A DNA stretch of 64,000 nt, taken from NCBI RefSeq assembly GCF_020882245.1, contig NC_083599.1, positions 4,526,001 through 4,590,000 on the forward strand, written 5' to 3'. Source of the DNA: Rhopalosiphum padi. Its lineage: Eukaryota > Arthropoda > Insecta > Hemiptera > Aphididae. Shown here piece after piece: positions 1 through 13,899 of this stretch. The position numbers and the translations under genes were made by a program. Each line of letters begins with the position of its first letter. Position 1 is the stretch's first letter. A model generated the notes under the pieces. It had not been told where the DNA came from. It made no database searches and was given only the letters and a program-made list of their open reading frames with translations.

Positions 1-1168
1 CAATATTATAATATACTATTATATTTTAAATATTTTATACACTAACAAAATATTTTCATAAATTCTTTACGTTTGAAAACAACAATAATATATGGCGATT
101 TTATCGAGATGTACGAAAACAGCCGAACAACGCGTTAATTGAGATTCGGCGGGGACGGAATTTCAATATTTAAACGGAATAATTATTAAATATTAATTCG
201 ATCGCGACATGTCGGTGTTTTACTGTTCGTAATAATAATATAATGTACCGGGCGATCCGTTTAACGAGAGCGAATTTTAATGTGATTAACCCAACATCTT
301 ACGCGAGATAAATCATCCAACGCACAACCATCATATCATGTAATATTAATTTTGTATAGAGCGCCCGTTAATACATAATAATTATAATAATAATATCATG
401 TACGCTGTACAATACGTATATAATATTGTATATTATTATTATTATATGCGATGCATGAATACATATATATATATATATATTGTTTATACTGAAAATTAAT
501 TTTTTAATTTCGTCAACGCAGGTATAACCTTTTAAATAAACATAAATTATTCAAATCTTTGTTGCGTCGGTGCATGTGAATAAGCTATTTAGACCCTTAG
601 ATTTATGTTGCCTAGGATTTATTCGAAAGGTAAACCCATATATTATAATAGTCGGTAGACGGCAGCAGAGGTAGTTATACCCGTTAGTTGAGCATGTCTT
701 TAAATATATACCTACTTTATAAAACGTAAACATTTTAATTTTCTACTTATTTGAGTACAGTTTTTTATAATATAATAATGCGCCCATGGGCCCCGAAATA
801 AGGTTAACTGCTTAAACGGTTGTTAAGTGGCCGAATATAATATGACAACGGCGTTTTGGAAACGAAAATAATGACAAACATTATGGATAATATAATAATA
901 AAAAAAAAAAATAATAATATATAGCATCATTATGTCCAAACCGTTGTAACGATGATAATAACATAACGACAACAGCTATTTCAAACAAATCTCACATGAT
1001 GTTACCACAACATTCATGCAGTGCGCTTATAGTTTAGAATCTCTCCATATTGTATAATAATAATAATAATAATACAACATACAATTTCAATGTGCTGTTT
1101 TAAATTATGTGTATCATCGGCGAAGAATTGTGCAATGTAATTATTTTTGTCTGCAAAAAAACACCGCA
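1..1168. other. AT-rich non-coding DNA
   Basis: No gene seen. It holds an (AT)9 tract at 463-480 and an ATA-triplet microsatellite at 1054-1074. Confidence 0.6.
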
Positions 1169-1302
1169 TCAAGGGTGGATACAAAGGGAGGTAATGGGGG
1201 CAATTGCCCCCCCCCCCCCGTTCAGAAAAAGTTTTTTAGTTGATAACTAACAAATTGCTCCTCCCTCCCCCCCGTTTAAGACCTCTGTTGTATCCGCTCT
1301 TG
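1169..1302. mobile_element. Short hAT-like element with imperfect ends
   Basis: The left sequence CAAGGGTGGATACAAAGGG and the reverse-complemented right sequence CAAGAGCGGATACAACAGAG are inverted repeats around a C-tract interior (GCAATTGCCCCC, CTCCCTCCCCCC). A target duplication is not clear (CACCGCAT versus TTCCGCGA). It is an old or different-class element. Confidence 0.55.
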
Positions 1303-3580
1303 TTCCGCGATTTTAAGCGATTTTATTTAACGTGTTCTTATATTTTTTTTTTATAGTAATAATACCACAGTTAAATGCTCAAAACTGGATATTTTAAATA
1401 ATCATTCGGGTTATACGGTTCTTTGAAGTTTTTCGAACGAAACTACCATTCATAATAAAATTTACACGGTATTCATTGCCGATAGATGATTTACTTCTAT
1501 TATATAATGTTAGCTGCTGAACCTAATCCAACCTAACCTAACTACCATGATATTATGTATTTTCAATTTCAAAAATATGTTTTTACGTTGAGTTTATTTT
1601 ATCATTTCCAACGGACCTATTACGTATACTATAACATCTGTGTTTCATGAGACTCGCGAATCAATTCAGTTTTAAACGATTTGATATAGTTAAAGATAAT
1701 ATTATTCATTGATAAGTAAAATTATTACTAAAACAAAATATATTTATATTAACTTTAATATAATATTTCTTGTTGCGATAACACAATAATAAGAAATTAT
1801 GTTTGTAACTTCGATTATTTGTGTTAGAGGTAAAATTGTTTTCGTTAAAAAACATACAGATCAGAGATATAATATATTATTATATTATTAACAATGGCTA
1901 TACAAAGTCATAGTAGCTTCAGTATTATAGAATATTGTACAATATAATCCGATATCGTAAATTTACATTTTTAATTTATCTTCTTTGACAATTGTAGAAA
2001 TCCCGTTAATTTTATACAGTGTATATTTTTGTGCAAAACACTAAACACTAAGAAATAAGTAGGTATTTACTTTTTTGTATTTCAATATTGTCGAGTAATC
2101 ACGACGGTCTAAACGCACGAATAATATTATATTTCATATTAAGCTTTTAGATTCCAGACAAAATCTTGAGTATTTTCGAACAAAATATAATACCTATATA
2201 TTACATTATTATTATATCTATATTTTTCGTCGTCGGGATATAGGAAGGAAATTTCCGTGATGAGATCTGTGCTTGGCACACTGTCGGGATATCACTTGAA
2301 GTTTCGCCGATTTTTATTATCCAGAAAATCGAATCTCATATAACAATATATTATGATAATTTTAATATACTATATAGTAAGCCACCGTGAATTATTATTA
2401 GCTCGTACAAGCATACTATTATAACTAACTATGCATATTATGTATGAATACCGATCGTCTAAAATCCTACGCCCGTAATAATAAACCGAAAAAACGATGG
2501 TACGTTATCATATTAATATAACGAGTATATTATGATTTTTTTTTTTATCGATTTCATTGTAAATATATTATGTAAGTAATGTGTAGTACCTGTATAAACA
2601 GTAACAGCAAAAGCTACTCCGATATTACTTTTGGTATTATTATTAATAAATAATACAGTTTATCAGATTTCGTTTGCTGTGCCAATAATGATATTTGTTC
2701 ACATCTCTCTCACGTTATACTACGTCACTCCGATGTCAAACAATAATTTCATTTGGTGTGATATTATATAATATTATATTTATTTGTATCGTATAGGTAA
2801 GTAGGAACTTGCAGTTACTCATATATTCATAATAAAGTCTGAAATAAAATAATATTTAAAATGTATACGAGTAGGTTATAATAGTTTATGGTTCGTTATA
2901 GTTTTTAAAATACCCATGTAAAATTTTTATTTTTTATTTTTTAAGACTTACACAAAAAAATCGGAACCATCTTATCATCAGTATATCATATTATTAGGGT
3001 GCGACTGTTGACAACAATTATTAAAAACTCTCGGTCGATATGGATTTCCGAATTCTGTTACGGTAAAACACGACGCCCTTATTTGATTCGAAAATTTTTG
3101 TTTTTCGTGCATATCGACTAGGTACCCGTAATAGCTTACGAAAATCATAACGGATTTAAAACAAAGTGACAAAAAACAAACCAATTATATTTATATAACC
3201 GAGAATACTCACGACACAGTACGGCGTGTGTAGAACGTATGCGCTTAAAGTCAGATTAAGTGCACCTATAATTTGGCGCGTAGATATAAACGAAACAGAT
3301 GCGCAAAGGTCGGGGATGTGTGTGACGATACGGAAGGATTTAGTTGTTAAAGCGAGCAAGTATACGCATCAAAGTTTATAATATTATGCAGTCCAGCAGT
3401 TGCGTAGGTATATACGCGCGGCATAATGCTTCTTTTTTTTCCCACCCCCCCGTTTATACCATCTGACAAAACCATGTATATTATATAGTATAGTCAGGTA
3501 TATACACAATATATATACATCGCAGTATGTGGACGTGCTATTTAATCTTTTATAGTAAATATTAGTATAAAAGAAGACTT
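1303..3580. other. AT-rich non-coding DNA
   Basis: No gene seen. A short AACCTAACCTAAC motif near 1530 resembles two units of the insect telomere repeat. A slightly GC-richer patch at 2980-3360 has only chance open frames. Confidence 0.6.
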
Positions 3581-3583
3581 GCG

Positions 3584-3602
3584 CTCTCTCTCTCTCTCTC
3601 TC
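3584..3602. repeat. (CT)n microsatellite
   Basis: Pure CT run preceding a moderately CpG-rich stretch that extends to about 4140. Confidence 0.9.
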
Positions 3603-4140
3603 TGTCTCTTTTGCTCACGACTACACGCGACGGGCGCTGATCAAAAGAGTAGTCATATGCACACACAGAGAGTGGTATTAACAAGTCGAGGATTAAAAAT
3701 TAACGGAATGAATAAGACGAAATGTGTTTACGTATCATGTTATTTTATTATGTATATATAAACCTGCGCCGAGAGAGAGAGGATATATCGTGGGAGATTA
3801 AATAATGAACGAATGTACACGCGATACGGGAAGGAACGACGACGTGCGCTGCAATAACGTATATTAAATAATAATATAATATTGTGGGACGAAACGCGTG
3901 CGGGCGGATTCGCTGCAAAGCTTTTCGTGTCCGGTAAAACGGACATCCCCCGTGCCGAATATTAATACTGAGAGACCGCCGGAAGAGCAGACGCGTAAAC
4001 TGTATAATAATTATTAAATTTCGTCGTCGTGTAGTCTGCGGACACTCGTCTTCGGCGGTGACAATATATAATAACAGCAAGCACGCGTTGTATTAATATT
4101 GTCATAGTGCACAAAACCTCTTATTACGGGAAAATATATA

Positions 4141-4320
4141 CAGCAAAACCTCGGTAAGACGGAACTACGGTAAAACGGAAACTCTGGTAATACGGAAAAA
4201 TTTTTTGGTGCTTTTCTCAAATTTCATTTTTTTATTTTTGAACCCCGTCAAAACGGAAACCCTGTTAACACGGAAAAATTGCATGGTCCCAAGCGATTCC
4301 GTCGTATCGAGGTTTTACTG
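4141..4320. mobile_element. 180-bp pogo/Tigger-like non-autonomous element
   Basis: The left end reads CAGCAAAACCTCGGTAAGAC and the right end, reverse complemented, reads CAGTAAAACCTCGATACGAC. These match the terminal repeats typical of pogo/Tigger elements of the Tc1/mariner superfamily. Both ends are flanked by TA (4139-4140 and 4321-4322), the expected target duplication. Inside are five direct copies of a GGTAAnACGGAAA-type unit, starting near 4153, 4169, 4186, 4247 and 4264. The pairs within each end are spaced 16-17 bp apart. There is no coding capacity. Confidence 0.8.
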
Positions 4321-5297
4321 TAAAACGCATTATAGCAACAACGAAGAAGGACGGAATGTTACAGACAAGTTTTTTTTGTTTTTAAATATTGTCGTGAAAT
4401 AATATGGTGTTTTTATTTTTTTGTTTTTAGTCTGCGTGGTCGTCGCCCCCTCGTTTTTTTGTTTTTAATATACGAAATAACGTCCGTCCAAACGCGAGCC
4501 GGTAAAATAATATGACGTTTAGTAGTGGTCATGTAAGTGTCGTGCGAACGTCGAAGGGCGGGAATGGGAGGGGGGGCTTTAATTAATATACGAATTATTA
4601 TTATGTAAATGCGGGATACGATAATTTTTCGAAACTCTCGTACAGAGACGGACGAGAATTGTGTTCGAGTTCTAGTCGATGCACGCGGTGTATAATTTTT
4701 AGTGTAAACAACGATAAAAAAAATATATATAATAATAATAATAACCATTAAGTGCGTAATATCCTAACGGGCGTAGTTTTTTTTTTTTTTTAGTTTTTGT
4801 TTCCCATACATAGAATAATACGATTTCAAAGTATGTAATAGGTGTAATTAACACGCGCGTATTTATACAACTTACAATAACTTTATAGCAATAACGGAAG
4901 CGAATCCCATTTGTGATTAGGCGCAAATCGTCGATTAATAATAATGGCGCTTACGAGCGACGAGGAAACTTTCCTTGGCATAGGGTCATTTGAATGCTTC
5001 AAAGTACTATTGGTTAAAAATTTGACATAATATTAATAATATCACAATAATAAATTTATTTACATATTATATACAACGACAAAAAAAAAATAAGAATATA
5101 ATTATGTAATAATTTAACATTGTGTTAAGGTTTTTCAGAAAAAACATATCAAAATAATATATTAAAAGAACTGCATTTTATGCTGTAAAACAATTTGTTT
5201 GATAAATATTATGATTATTATCGTTTACATTATAATTTTGTTTTTTTATTTATGTATTTTAAGTTATCTAATATATACAACACGAAATATTATATAA

Positions 5298-5333
<36 letters not shown>

Positions 5334-6090
5334 TATTATCGGTGATAGTTGGGTATTTATTAGCGAGTACTTAACACCTATTATGCGAAATTTGTTAAAT
5401 AAGCGTTAGGATTCGCGGTACTCAGCAATCTATTATCATCGTTTTTGTTCCTCGATTCGTGCATACTATTATATTATGAATGTATTTCTATGGAAATTAT
5501 AAATGTCATAAAAATTTGTTACAGAGTTTGATTCAAACGGTGAAATAAATACACACATTTATTGGTACTCATTACAATTTTTTGATTTAAGTCTACGACG
5601 AACAATTCGAATACAGTTATTGTATTATAATACTTTACCACATTGTTCCATAGCAGCTATTAAATATTTACTTTACTGAAGTTCACACACGTAATATTAT
5701 ACAATAATAAACGTGTTGTACTACTGTACAATATAATACTATTATATATAGCAGAAAAACAAGTGGCCAATAATATTATTAATACACCGTTAATTGAAAA
5801 TATGGTAATTCACTGCGTTTGATGACCTCTATCGAGCAATTTATTTTCGTAAATTTGCGTGCACGATAAATATTTCCTGAGTTTTTTTTATATAAATAAC
5901 CTCAGTTACATATTATATAGTTAAACCGGCCGCTCTTATCGAGCGTAAAAATTAGTCGAACACTCTGAACACACTCTGAACGTATGCGCATGAAGCATAT
6001 ACAGTATATATAATATAGCGAATCATGACGGAAGCGAGATTTAAATTATTGAAGCGCATTGCCACTGGGACCGCATGTCGGTCAATTATA
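4321..6090. other. Non-coding DNA, AT-rich from 4960
   Basis: No gene recognised. 4430-4720 is GC-richer with a G run at 4568-4576. A long ATT microsatellite lies at 5301-5339. Confidence 0.55.
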
Positions 6091-6590
6091 ATTTATAGGT
6101 ATATATGATGCATTGTACAGTCATTGTTTCGTGTGTACAAACATTTCATCATTACGCAGCGCAAATAAACCATTACGGAGTCACGTGATGATCGTATTAC
6201 TCCCGCAATCAGAGTTTGGCCGACTCGAACAGAAACACGGGCAAGTAAGTTTCGGTAGGTATTCTCGTTCGACATCATCAGAAACTCAAACTTCATAAGG
6301 TCATCGTATAGCTTTACTGGAGAACCGTGTCTCGTGCTTGTTATATACGAGCGGCGGAAGTTTTGAAACGTCGTCGCTCGTCGGTGCAGCGTTAAATTGG
6401 CGCGTCGAGCCTAATGCATCCAGTCCGAGACCACTCGTCGTGGTTGGCGATCGTTACGGAATTCAGAGTTTTGATGAGAGTATTTTGTGGTCACAAAAAA
6501 AATGTGATCACGTTTTTTCGAGAGGTTTGGCCGGTTCTGTGGCGGCCACGCTCGTGCGCATAACTATCAAAAATATTTTGATAATTTAAC
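6090..6590. other. GC/CpG-richer island
   Basis: Composition rises sharply above the AT-rich surroundings, with many CG dinucleotides. A consensus donor AA|GTAAGT occurs at 6244-6251. Open frames exist on both strands but lack ATG starts or family motifs. It could be a promoter, a non-coding exon or a conserved regulatory block. Confidence 0.3.
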
Positions 6591-6666
6591 TTTAATTTAG
6601 CACCGTTCTAATAAACTACCGGAAAACAGCATTTGCTTTGCGAAACGACGTCCGGTACTCGATTGT

Positions 6667-6693
<27 letters not shown>
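6667..6693. repeat. (ATA)n microsatellite
   Basis: Near-perfect TAA/ATA triplet run. Confidence 0.9.
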
Positions 6694-6697
<4 letters not shown>

Positions 6698-9267
6698 TTA
6701 TTACAACAACGGCTGGTCGCTTAGACGTTTTGCATAAATAATGTGTTTGACTCGGGAGTGTGTTATTAAAGATTGGCATTTCAAAACACGAGAACGGAAG
6801 AACAAGCATCAGACTTCGATATTATTGTGTAAACGCGATAGTTATTGTTTGTTTAATGGTCCTCAAATTGTAATCATCAGCACACAACTTAATCTTTATT
6901 ATCTCACGACTAATTACATAGACAAGGAACACGAGTACACGACTATAAAAAAGAAAATAATAATAACATTAGTTTTTATGAGGAAAAAATTTCATTAACA
7001 ATATTATTAGTTGAGAGTAAAATACCTATATAATATGGCAATGCAATAATATAAATATTTATTACTAATAAATTATTAGTTTATCGTATTTTATCATAGT
7101 ACGAGTAACGGAGTAAACGATTAAAATAAATTATGTAGGTATTAATTTATTTATTCACGTAAAAATAACATTATAATATATTTTATTTATTTATTCTTCA
7201 ATAAGATAAATGGGCCTAACTGAACATGTTCGTGTTGGGGGCTCATGGATTCACAATTTAAATAAATTCAATAATGATCACTAAATATAAAATTAAATGA
7301 TTACAATTTACAATAAACATTTTCACATAATTAAAATATCAGTATAGAAAATTACATATTTTTTCTTTATTTATATATAATATAATATTATAATGTAGTA
7401 TTGTGTAAACAATTATCTAATTAAATAATACATATTTATAATACTAAATTTATCAATAATTACTAAAATAAATTAACTAATATTTGTAAATAATACAATT
7501 ATCCTATACATTTATTGTGAGTCTGTCGTCTATATTTTGTGAACCGTTATACTATTTAACTGTTAAATTTAGAGTGATACAATAGGTAATCAATATTTTA
7601 AAAAATAATATTTAATACGACACGAGTATTCACGACGGTCGACTTAGGAGGCGGAATGTGAATTACTCGAAGCACGATTTATAGTTTATACGAATGTTTA
7701 CTACTTGCTGGGTTTTTTTTCATCCGTCGTTTGCACCCACTTGGATATCTCGACATGATATTGTATATTATTTATTACTACACATTTTTGTTTATGATAC
7801 ATTTCTTCAAACGAGCTATCACAATCGTAATTGTAATTTGAACTATTACAATTGACAATATTTGTCTTGTATAAGATTATAGTAGTTGTATTAAATTATA
7901 GTCGAATATGATGTGAATATATTAAGTAGAATTGATCTAACTATTCAGTTTTTTCCGTGTTTACAGTGTTATAAATGAGTATAGCGACAAAAGTGCAGAC
8001 ACGACTATACTCTAGCGTTATTTTTTTCGATTTGGATTACTAAAAAGTTGCGATACGCGTGAGTCGGTATATACCTATACCTTTAAATTTTGTTTTCAAA
8101 CGATATCACTCATAAGTTGAAACAACTTATATTTTATATGCATATTAAAATATATAAAACAACATGGAAATAAATGACATTATTTAAAGTTTAAATTTAA
8201 ATTATGAAATGTATTTAAATTTTAAACCATTAGGTTACAATAACGTGTGATTATAATAATCACAACATTAATCGTGTGTTTATAATTTCCATAAAATATG
8301 TGCGACAATTACAGTTATATAATATTATCTGCTGAAGTTTGATGTAGTCGTTGGTGATTATATTACACTTTATTGGCTTGACGTGCTTACATCAAAAACT
8401 CTTGTAAGTAATTTTTGCCAATCTTGTTGGTATAAACTTAACTGTTGTTATATTAAATATGATTTTATAAAAATATACGCTCAACCTTCAAAAATGATCA
8501 GTATAATCGTTTTCAAACTTTTTCTGTTATCATCGTTTTAATACAAATTAATAAAAGCGTGCTGATATTTTATAATTTTGTATATTATTTGAAATCACAG
8601 AACTCATATAAACTGAGAGACCCATTTTTTTTAGAATACGACCGTATCCGTGATAATTGTGGTCCGCTAGCAGTGCCGTAAAACAATATTTCAATAGCTG
8701 TGTTCAGTATGCATTTTATGTACATTTATTATTATAATTAATGATAGGTATTATTAGCCGTCTATTACCTACTTAGCTTAGTTTAAGCATCACGTTGCTT
8801 GTGATACGCTTATGCCGCATCCGATTAACGAAGTTTGGTTTTTATACATTAAATACTTTTGAATATTATTTAATATTTTACATGGTATGAAAAATATGTT
8901 TAAAATATAGACACCACTAATGTAGTACACGGACTTACCTAGCTGTTATCCTATTCACGAAATTCTGAGTGATGGCCGCAAACATTCCCAATGCACGAAC
9001 CATTGGGGCTGCAATAAGTGAGTGGGACGATAAGGGGCTATAGGCTATAGCACTCACCCCTTCCGTCGTTCATTATTTTGTTTCAAAGTATATTTAAAAC
9101 TGTTCTGTTTACGACGTATATTTACAACGTTCAGTGTACTCTGGGACGGTGGTACACAATTTTGTTACGAAATCTTTTAAGTTATAACGTTTATTACAAT
9201 ATAATATTAAAATATTTAGTGTAGGTAACATGCAGTGAGATGAGGAGTAACAAAGTACTTAATAGTA

Positions 9268-9270
<3 letters not shown>

Positions 9271-9306
<36 letters not shown>
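9271..9306. repeat. (GT)18 microsatellite
   Basis: Pure GT dinucleotide run. Confidence 0.95.
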
Positions 9307-9310
<4 letters not shown>

Positions 9311-9612
9311 TTTCGCGACGACAAACCATGTTATTATAAAATATTATGTTTATGATAAGAACTTTTTTTTTTACCGAGTGAAATAAAGTGATGTATTTTT
9401 TTTATCATTATTCTTCTTATTATTTTTATTATGTATTCATACACGATTATACCTGGATACAATATACAATAGGGAACGGTATTCACTGAATGGCATTAAA
9501 ATCCAACCCGAAATAATTAATTTTATAGCAATCGTAAAACTTTTGATGGTCTCGAATATCATTATAGTAAAATATGGTTTTTGATTTCATAATCTCGCAT
9601 CATTGGTTTCAG

Positions 9613-9616
9613 CTCT

Positions 9617-9650
<34 letters not shown>
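9613..9650. repeat. (CT)n microsatellite
   Basis: CT run with a few interrupting T bases at the left; pure from about 9625. Confidence 0.92.
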
Positions 9651-9654
<4 letters not shown>

Positions 9655-12600
9655 CTTTCTATGTATAACAATAAAATAAATTCGTATAAATAAGTATAAA
9701 ACTTGTTTGTTGTAATAATCGACCGCAATATTATATATTATTACTTTGAGACTAGCAAATTTAATGATTTCCACCAAACGACCATAATTCTTTAATGGGT
9801 TCAAAATACTTATACCATCTAATGTATAGATTTACTTGTAAAATAATGACGGTGCAGCTATGTATGTACACAGTAAAGACACACAGTAAAGATAAATGTT
9901 ATTTGCTGTTTCATTAGTTTCTGTATTTAAAAATAATGGTGTTATTCTATCGTTTTATTTTCTTTATTATTCAAGAACTGCAATTATTTTAAATATGGGT
10001 AAGCTAATAACTATAATACCATCTTGTTACACGCACGAGTGAAATTGTTAAACACAATAATTTTTGAACGAAAATTATTAAGTAGCAACTGAACTTTCTA
10101 GGTAATTATTTTCTATTGACAATTTAGTATTCCCAATAAGCACAGAGAATAAAAAAAAAACGCATACATTAAATACGAGCAAATAACGAGAAGAAAAATT
10201 AACGTTTGAAGTCGATTCAGCGAATATCTTCCAAGAACTTCTGCATACAATTTGCATGGTAAAAATGTATTCACTTAGCTAAATGATTGACGGTTTCTTC
10301 GGTACGAACCACATATTTAATAATGTTTAAAGACACTAGCAAAATCTGTCAGTTACGAAGCGTAACGGCAGACAAATAAAACTATCGATTTTGCCGGTTT
10401 TAATTGGGAAAATTCGCGTATCAGACATAGGTGGTATTAAATGTACGTATATATGCATGTGGAATGCGGATTGGTGACATCTCGAATTCAAATAAAACAT
10501 CGTTGAATGCGGACGACAACCGCGCGTGTAATTCAAAATGCACGTACGTCACATCACCCCACCACATATTAAAAATCACTTACTTGTAGTAAAACTGCAG
10601 GTAAAAGAGTAATATATATATATGTGGATAGAATTACGCTTGAGGGATGTCAACTCTCCCTTAAAAACCAACACATACAACGTAGTGTTATGCACTTCTC
10701 TAATCTTCCCATAATTTCCCACCTCTTCTCAGGCTCTTCAACAATTTATTTTGCACTCACGTCATCTATTCGTACGCCGTTTTGATGGTAAACGTCCAAT
10801 CTCTTATTTTGAAATCCACAACTGAGTCGACTGGTAAGGTTTAATCCATTCTCAAAATCGATATGCTCATTTATACTTTGTACATAATTCGTATGCGTTT
10901 TTATGAGGCAATTCAATCCCCGCGTGTAAAAAATACCGACGATATTCATTAAATAAAAAAACAACTTAAAAATTAATTTCCCGTAGAGCAATTGAAATTG
11001 TTATTAAAGCAAACATAAATTTATAATGCTGTTTTAAAAAATAAAATAAAATATAGGATTACATACAGTCCTCAATGAGATCATAACTTCTTTCTGTACG
11101 ATTCTTAATAATATTCTACCCACAACGAACAAAAATAACGATAAAATAATCGTAATAATATAGTAAATTAGGTATTATAATAAAATAGAATATTATAACT
11201 ACTTATAAACGATCACATAGTAAATACGATAAAGTCATAACCATCGGCCACAATAATATTATAGAATGAGATTATAATAATATAGTTCACGATGGGTCCG
11301 ATTTTTATGCCTTAAAAAGTTTCACTATAAAAACAATTTTTATGTTACTAATTATTAATAACTCTAAAGCAAGTAAAGTAAGCACAGTACTTATGTTTCA
11401 ACTTTACCATTTATATTTTGTGAAAAAAAAAATAATAATAATTTCCCTTTTGTATAAATAAAATACTTATTTTGAAAACATTAAAGTTGTTAAAGTTTTT
11501 TTTTGCAATAACTTTTCAACGAAGTTTGACTTACTTCTAACTACATTTTTCTTCATATAATTATACATCATGATTCTATTGTACTAATATCATACATGTT
11601 AATGGAAATTTTTACATTTTTATTTTCATAAGATATAAAGCCCTAAGGTATAAGACAACTTAACTAAAATATGTAGTATTGTTTGTAAAAAAATAAAAGA
11701 ATATTATATTCTATTAGTGATTATAAATTAAAATTCATCCAAAATATTCCACTAACCCTTAAACTTTTAAAGAATTTCATGTAAAACCAAACAAATGCAT
11801 ACTGAATTAACGTGTACAATTTTTCTATCGGTTTTAAAAATTGATTTCAAACTAAATAATTATAAGGTTATACATAAATATATTTATTTATTTATTGTAT
11901 ATGTAACAGATATAGTTTAAAAATAATTATGAAATATACTTTTTATTGCGTGCTCGGAATTGTCATGGTATACTGAGAAATTTTGTGTACTCACGTACGT
12001 TGGGTTTGTAAAACATAATTTTGACGAATAATGTACAGACGAACGGTACAATAATTTTTTTTATGAGCTAAAAAAAAGTGAAAATACACAAATCACAATG
12101 TGATCATAAATTCATAGTGATAGTATCGATACTAAAAGTTGGATCCGAAAATTATAGACATTTCGTATTTTTATTTTTGGAGTGATATTGTGATGTACGT
12201 GTGTACAATTCCTACCACGTGTACAGTTCAAACAGAACATTATTTTTTAAAAAAAAAGAAAAATATATCATATTATTATTTGTTTAATATGCATCATTAA
12301 TAATGTCAATTTTTCGCGTTAAATCCGAATACAATATAGCGAATACGGTTTGCATTAATTAATTCGCGAACATGAAAATCTGCTTTGCAATATTATATTG
12401 AATACAGTCATTACAATATTACTATGCATATATATTATATTAAAATTGTATAAGGCGTGCGACATAGACGACCACAGAAATAATTAATTAAATTATTATT
12501 CCTGAATGGACAGCATCATATTATTATCTAACGTAATTTAATATTATTCGGGTGACGATGTACACGCGCATACAAATAACTCAGATGTAAAGGTTAATGA

Positions 12601-13899
12601 TGTTGCTATTATTTGCATCACGAACGAGAAAAACGATGACGAGTTAGAGGTATTAAACTATAAGAATATTATTGTTATTTAAATACTAGCTAGGTAGGTG
12701 GAGGTCTATAATGCGTCTATATAATATACTATATGGCTGGATGTGTACAGGTGGCGATTTCGACCCAAAACTTAATGACACGTACTCATAACTACACGCA
12801 CTAAAATTATGACCACTTGTTTGTAAAATATTTTATTTTGAAAATACTGTATTCGTTTAAAATTTCAATTGCGTGTTAGCTACAAACATTACACATATTT
12901 ACACCATAATATTTTATTTTTTATTTTTATCGTAAAATCCGGGTTTTCCGTATGGGTAATCGGTCATATAAATGATCGTATAAATCATGATAAATTTAAG
13001 TATACCTATCATATTTTCAACACTGTTTTTAATTTATTTTGAAATGTGTATGTATTTGACTGTACGAAAGTTAACGTCTCCAAAACACAAGTATTACTTT
13101 AGTTATTTTAAACTTTCCATTTTGTTTTTTGAAAGTTCACAGATAATCGAATTCAATAACGAAAACTATACTTTTCTAAGTTAATTTAAACCAAACTTAT
13201 GAGTTTTTCAATGTTCGCATAATGTATATATATATATATTTATTTGCTTGCACCTAAATGTTTAAAAAGCTATTATTTTTTAACGGGTAGATTAAACAGC
13301 CTTTTTTTCTGTTGCTAGAGTGTTGATTTCGTGTACGTAATAATCCATCAACCGTTATACTAAGTAACGAAATTTGCAGGAGGGGAAAGCAAGACTCATG
13401 CGATTTCGTAATAAAATAATACTGCTGTGTTACTGTGATATTATTATAACTGTGACGAAAGTACGAAACTTCTATTATATCTTGAAGAAGCCGACGTAAT
13501 AAGTAGTATGGATGATTATTGTATCGAAGTGTACACATAGAGCCGAATATCGTGTATATTATATATATATTATTATTATCGTGTACTCCGCAACAAAAAA
13601 AACATACTTTGCTGATGCTCATATATTATCCCACTGTATAAAGTACAGACTATTTTCGGTTTTACACCAAACGTGGCGTATAAACGCGCTGACTATGAGA
13701 CGAAATCGATAGAAAATGTAAGTTTAAAAACGCACTAGTGTTTCTTATACGACGAGTAAGCGGTAAACGTTGCACGCGAGTCGGAATCGAATCCTTTATT
13801 TGCAACATAAATTTTAGATTTTGAAAGAGAATAATTACACTGTTTTGGCCACGTCATAACAAGTTCTGGTCGCTTAAATGCTAAAATATTGTATGCGTT

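Noticed and set aside
1519..1545. CCTAA units resembling the insect telomere repeat
   Set aside because: Only two perfect consecutive units; no array.
4640..4680. TTCGAGTTC-type T-loop-like string suggesting a tRNA
   Set aside because: No acceptor stem, D-arm or anticodon arm could be drawn around it.
13254..13622. 122-codon minus-strand ATG frame
   Set aside because: It includes ATA/ATT triplet repeat (Asn/Ile runs) and has no recognisable motif. This length is expected by chance at least once.
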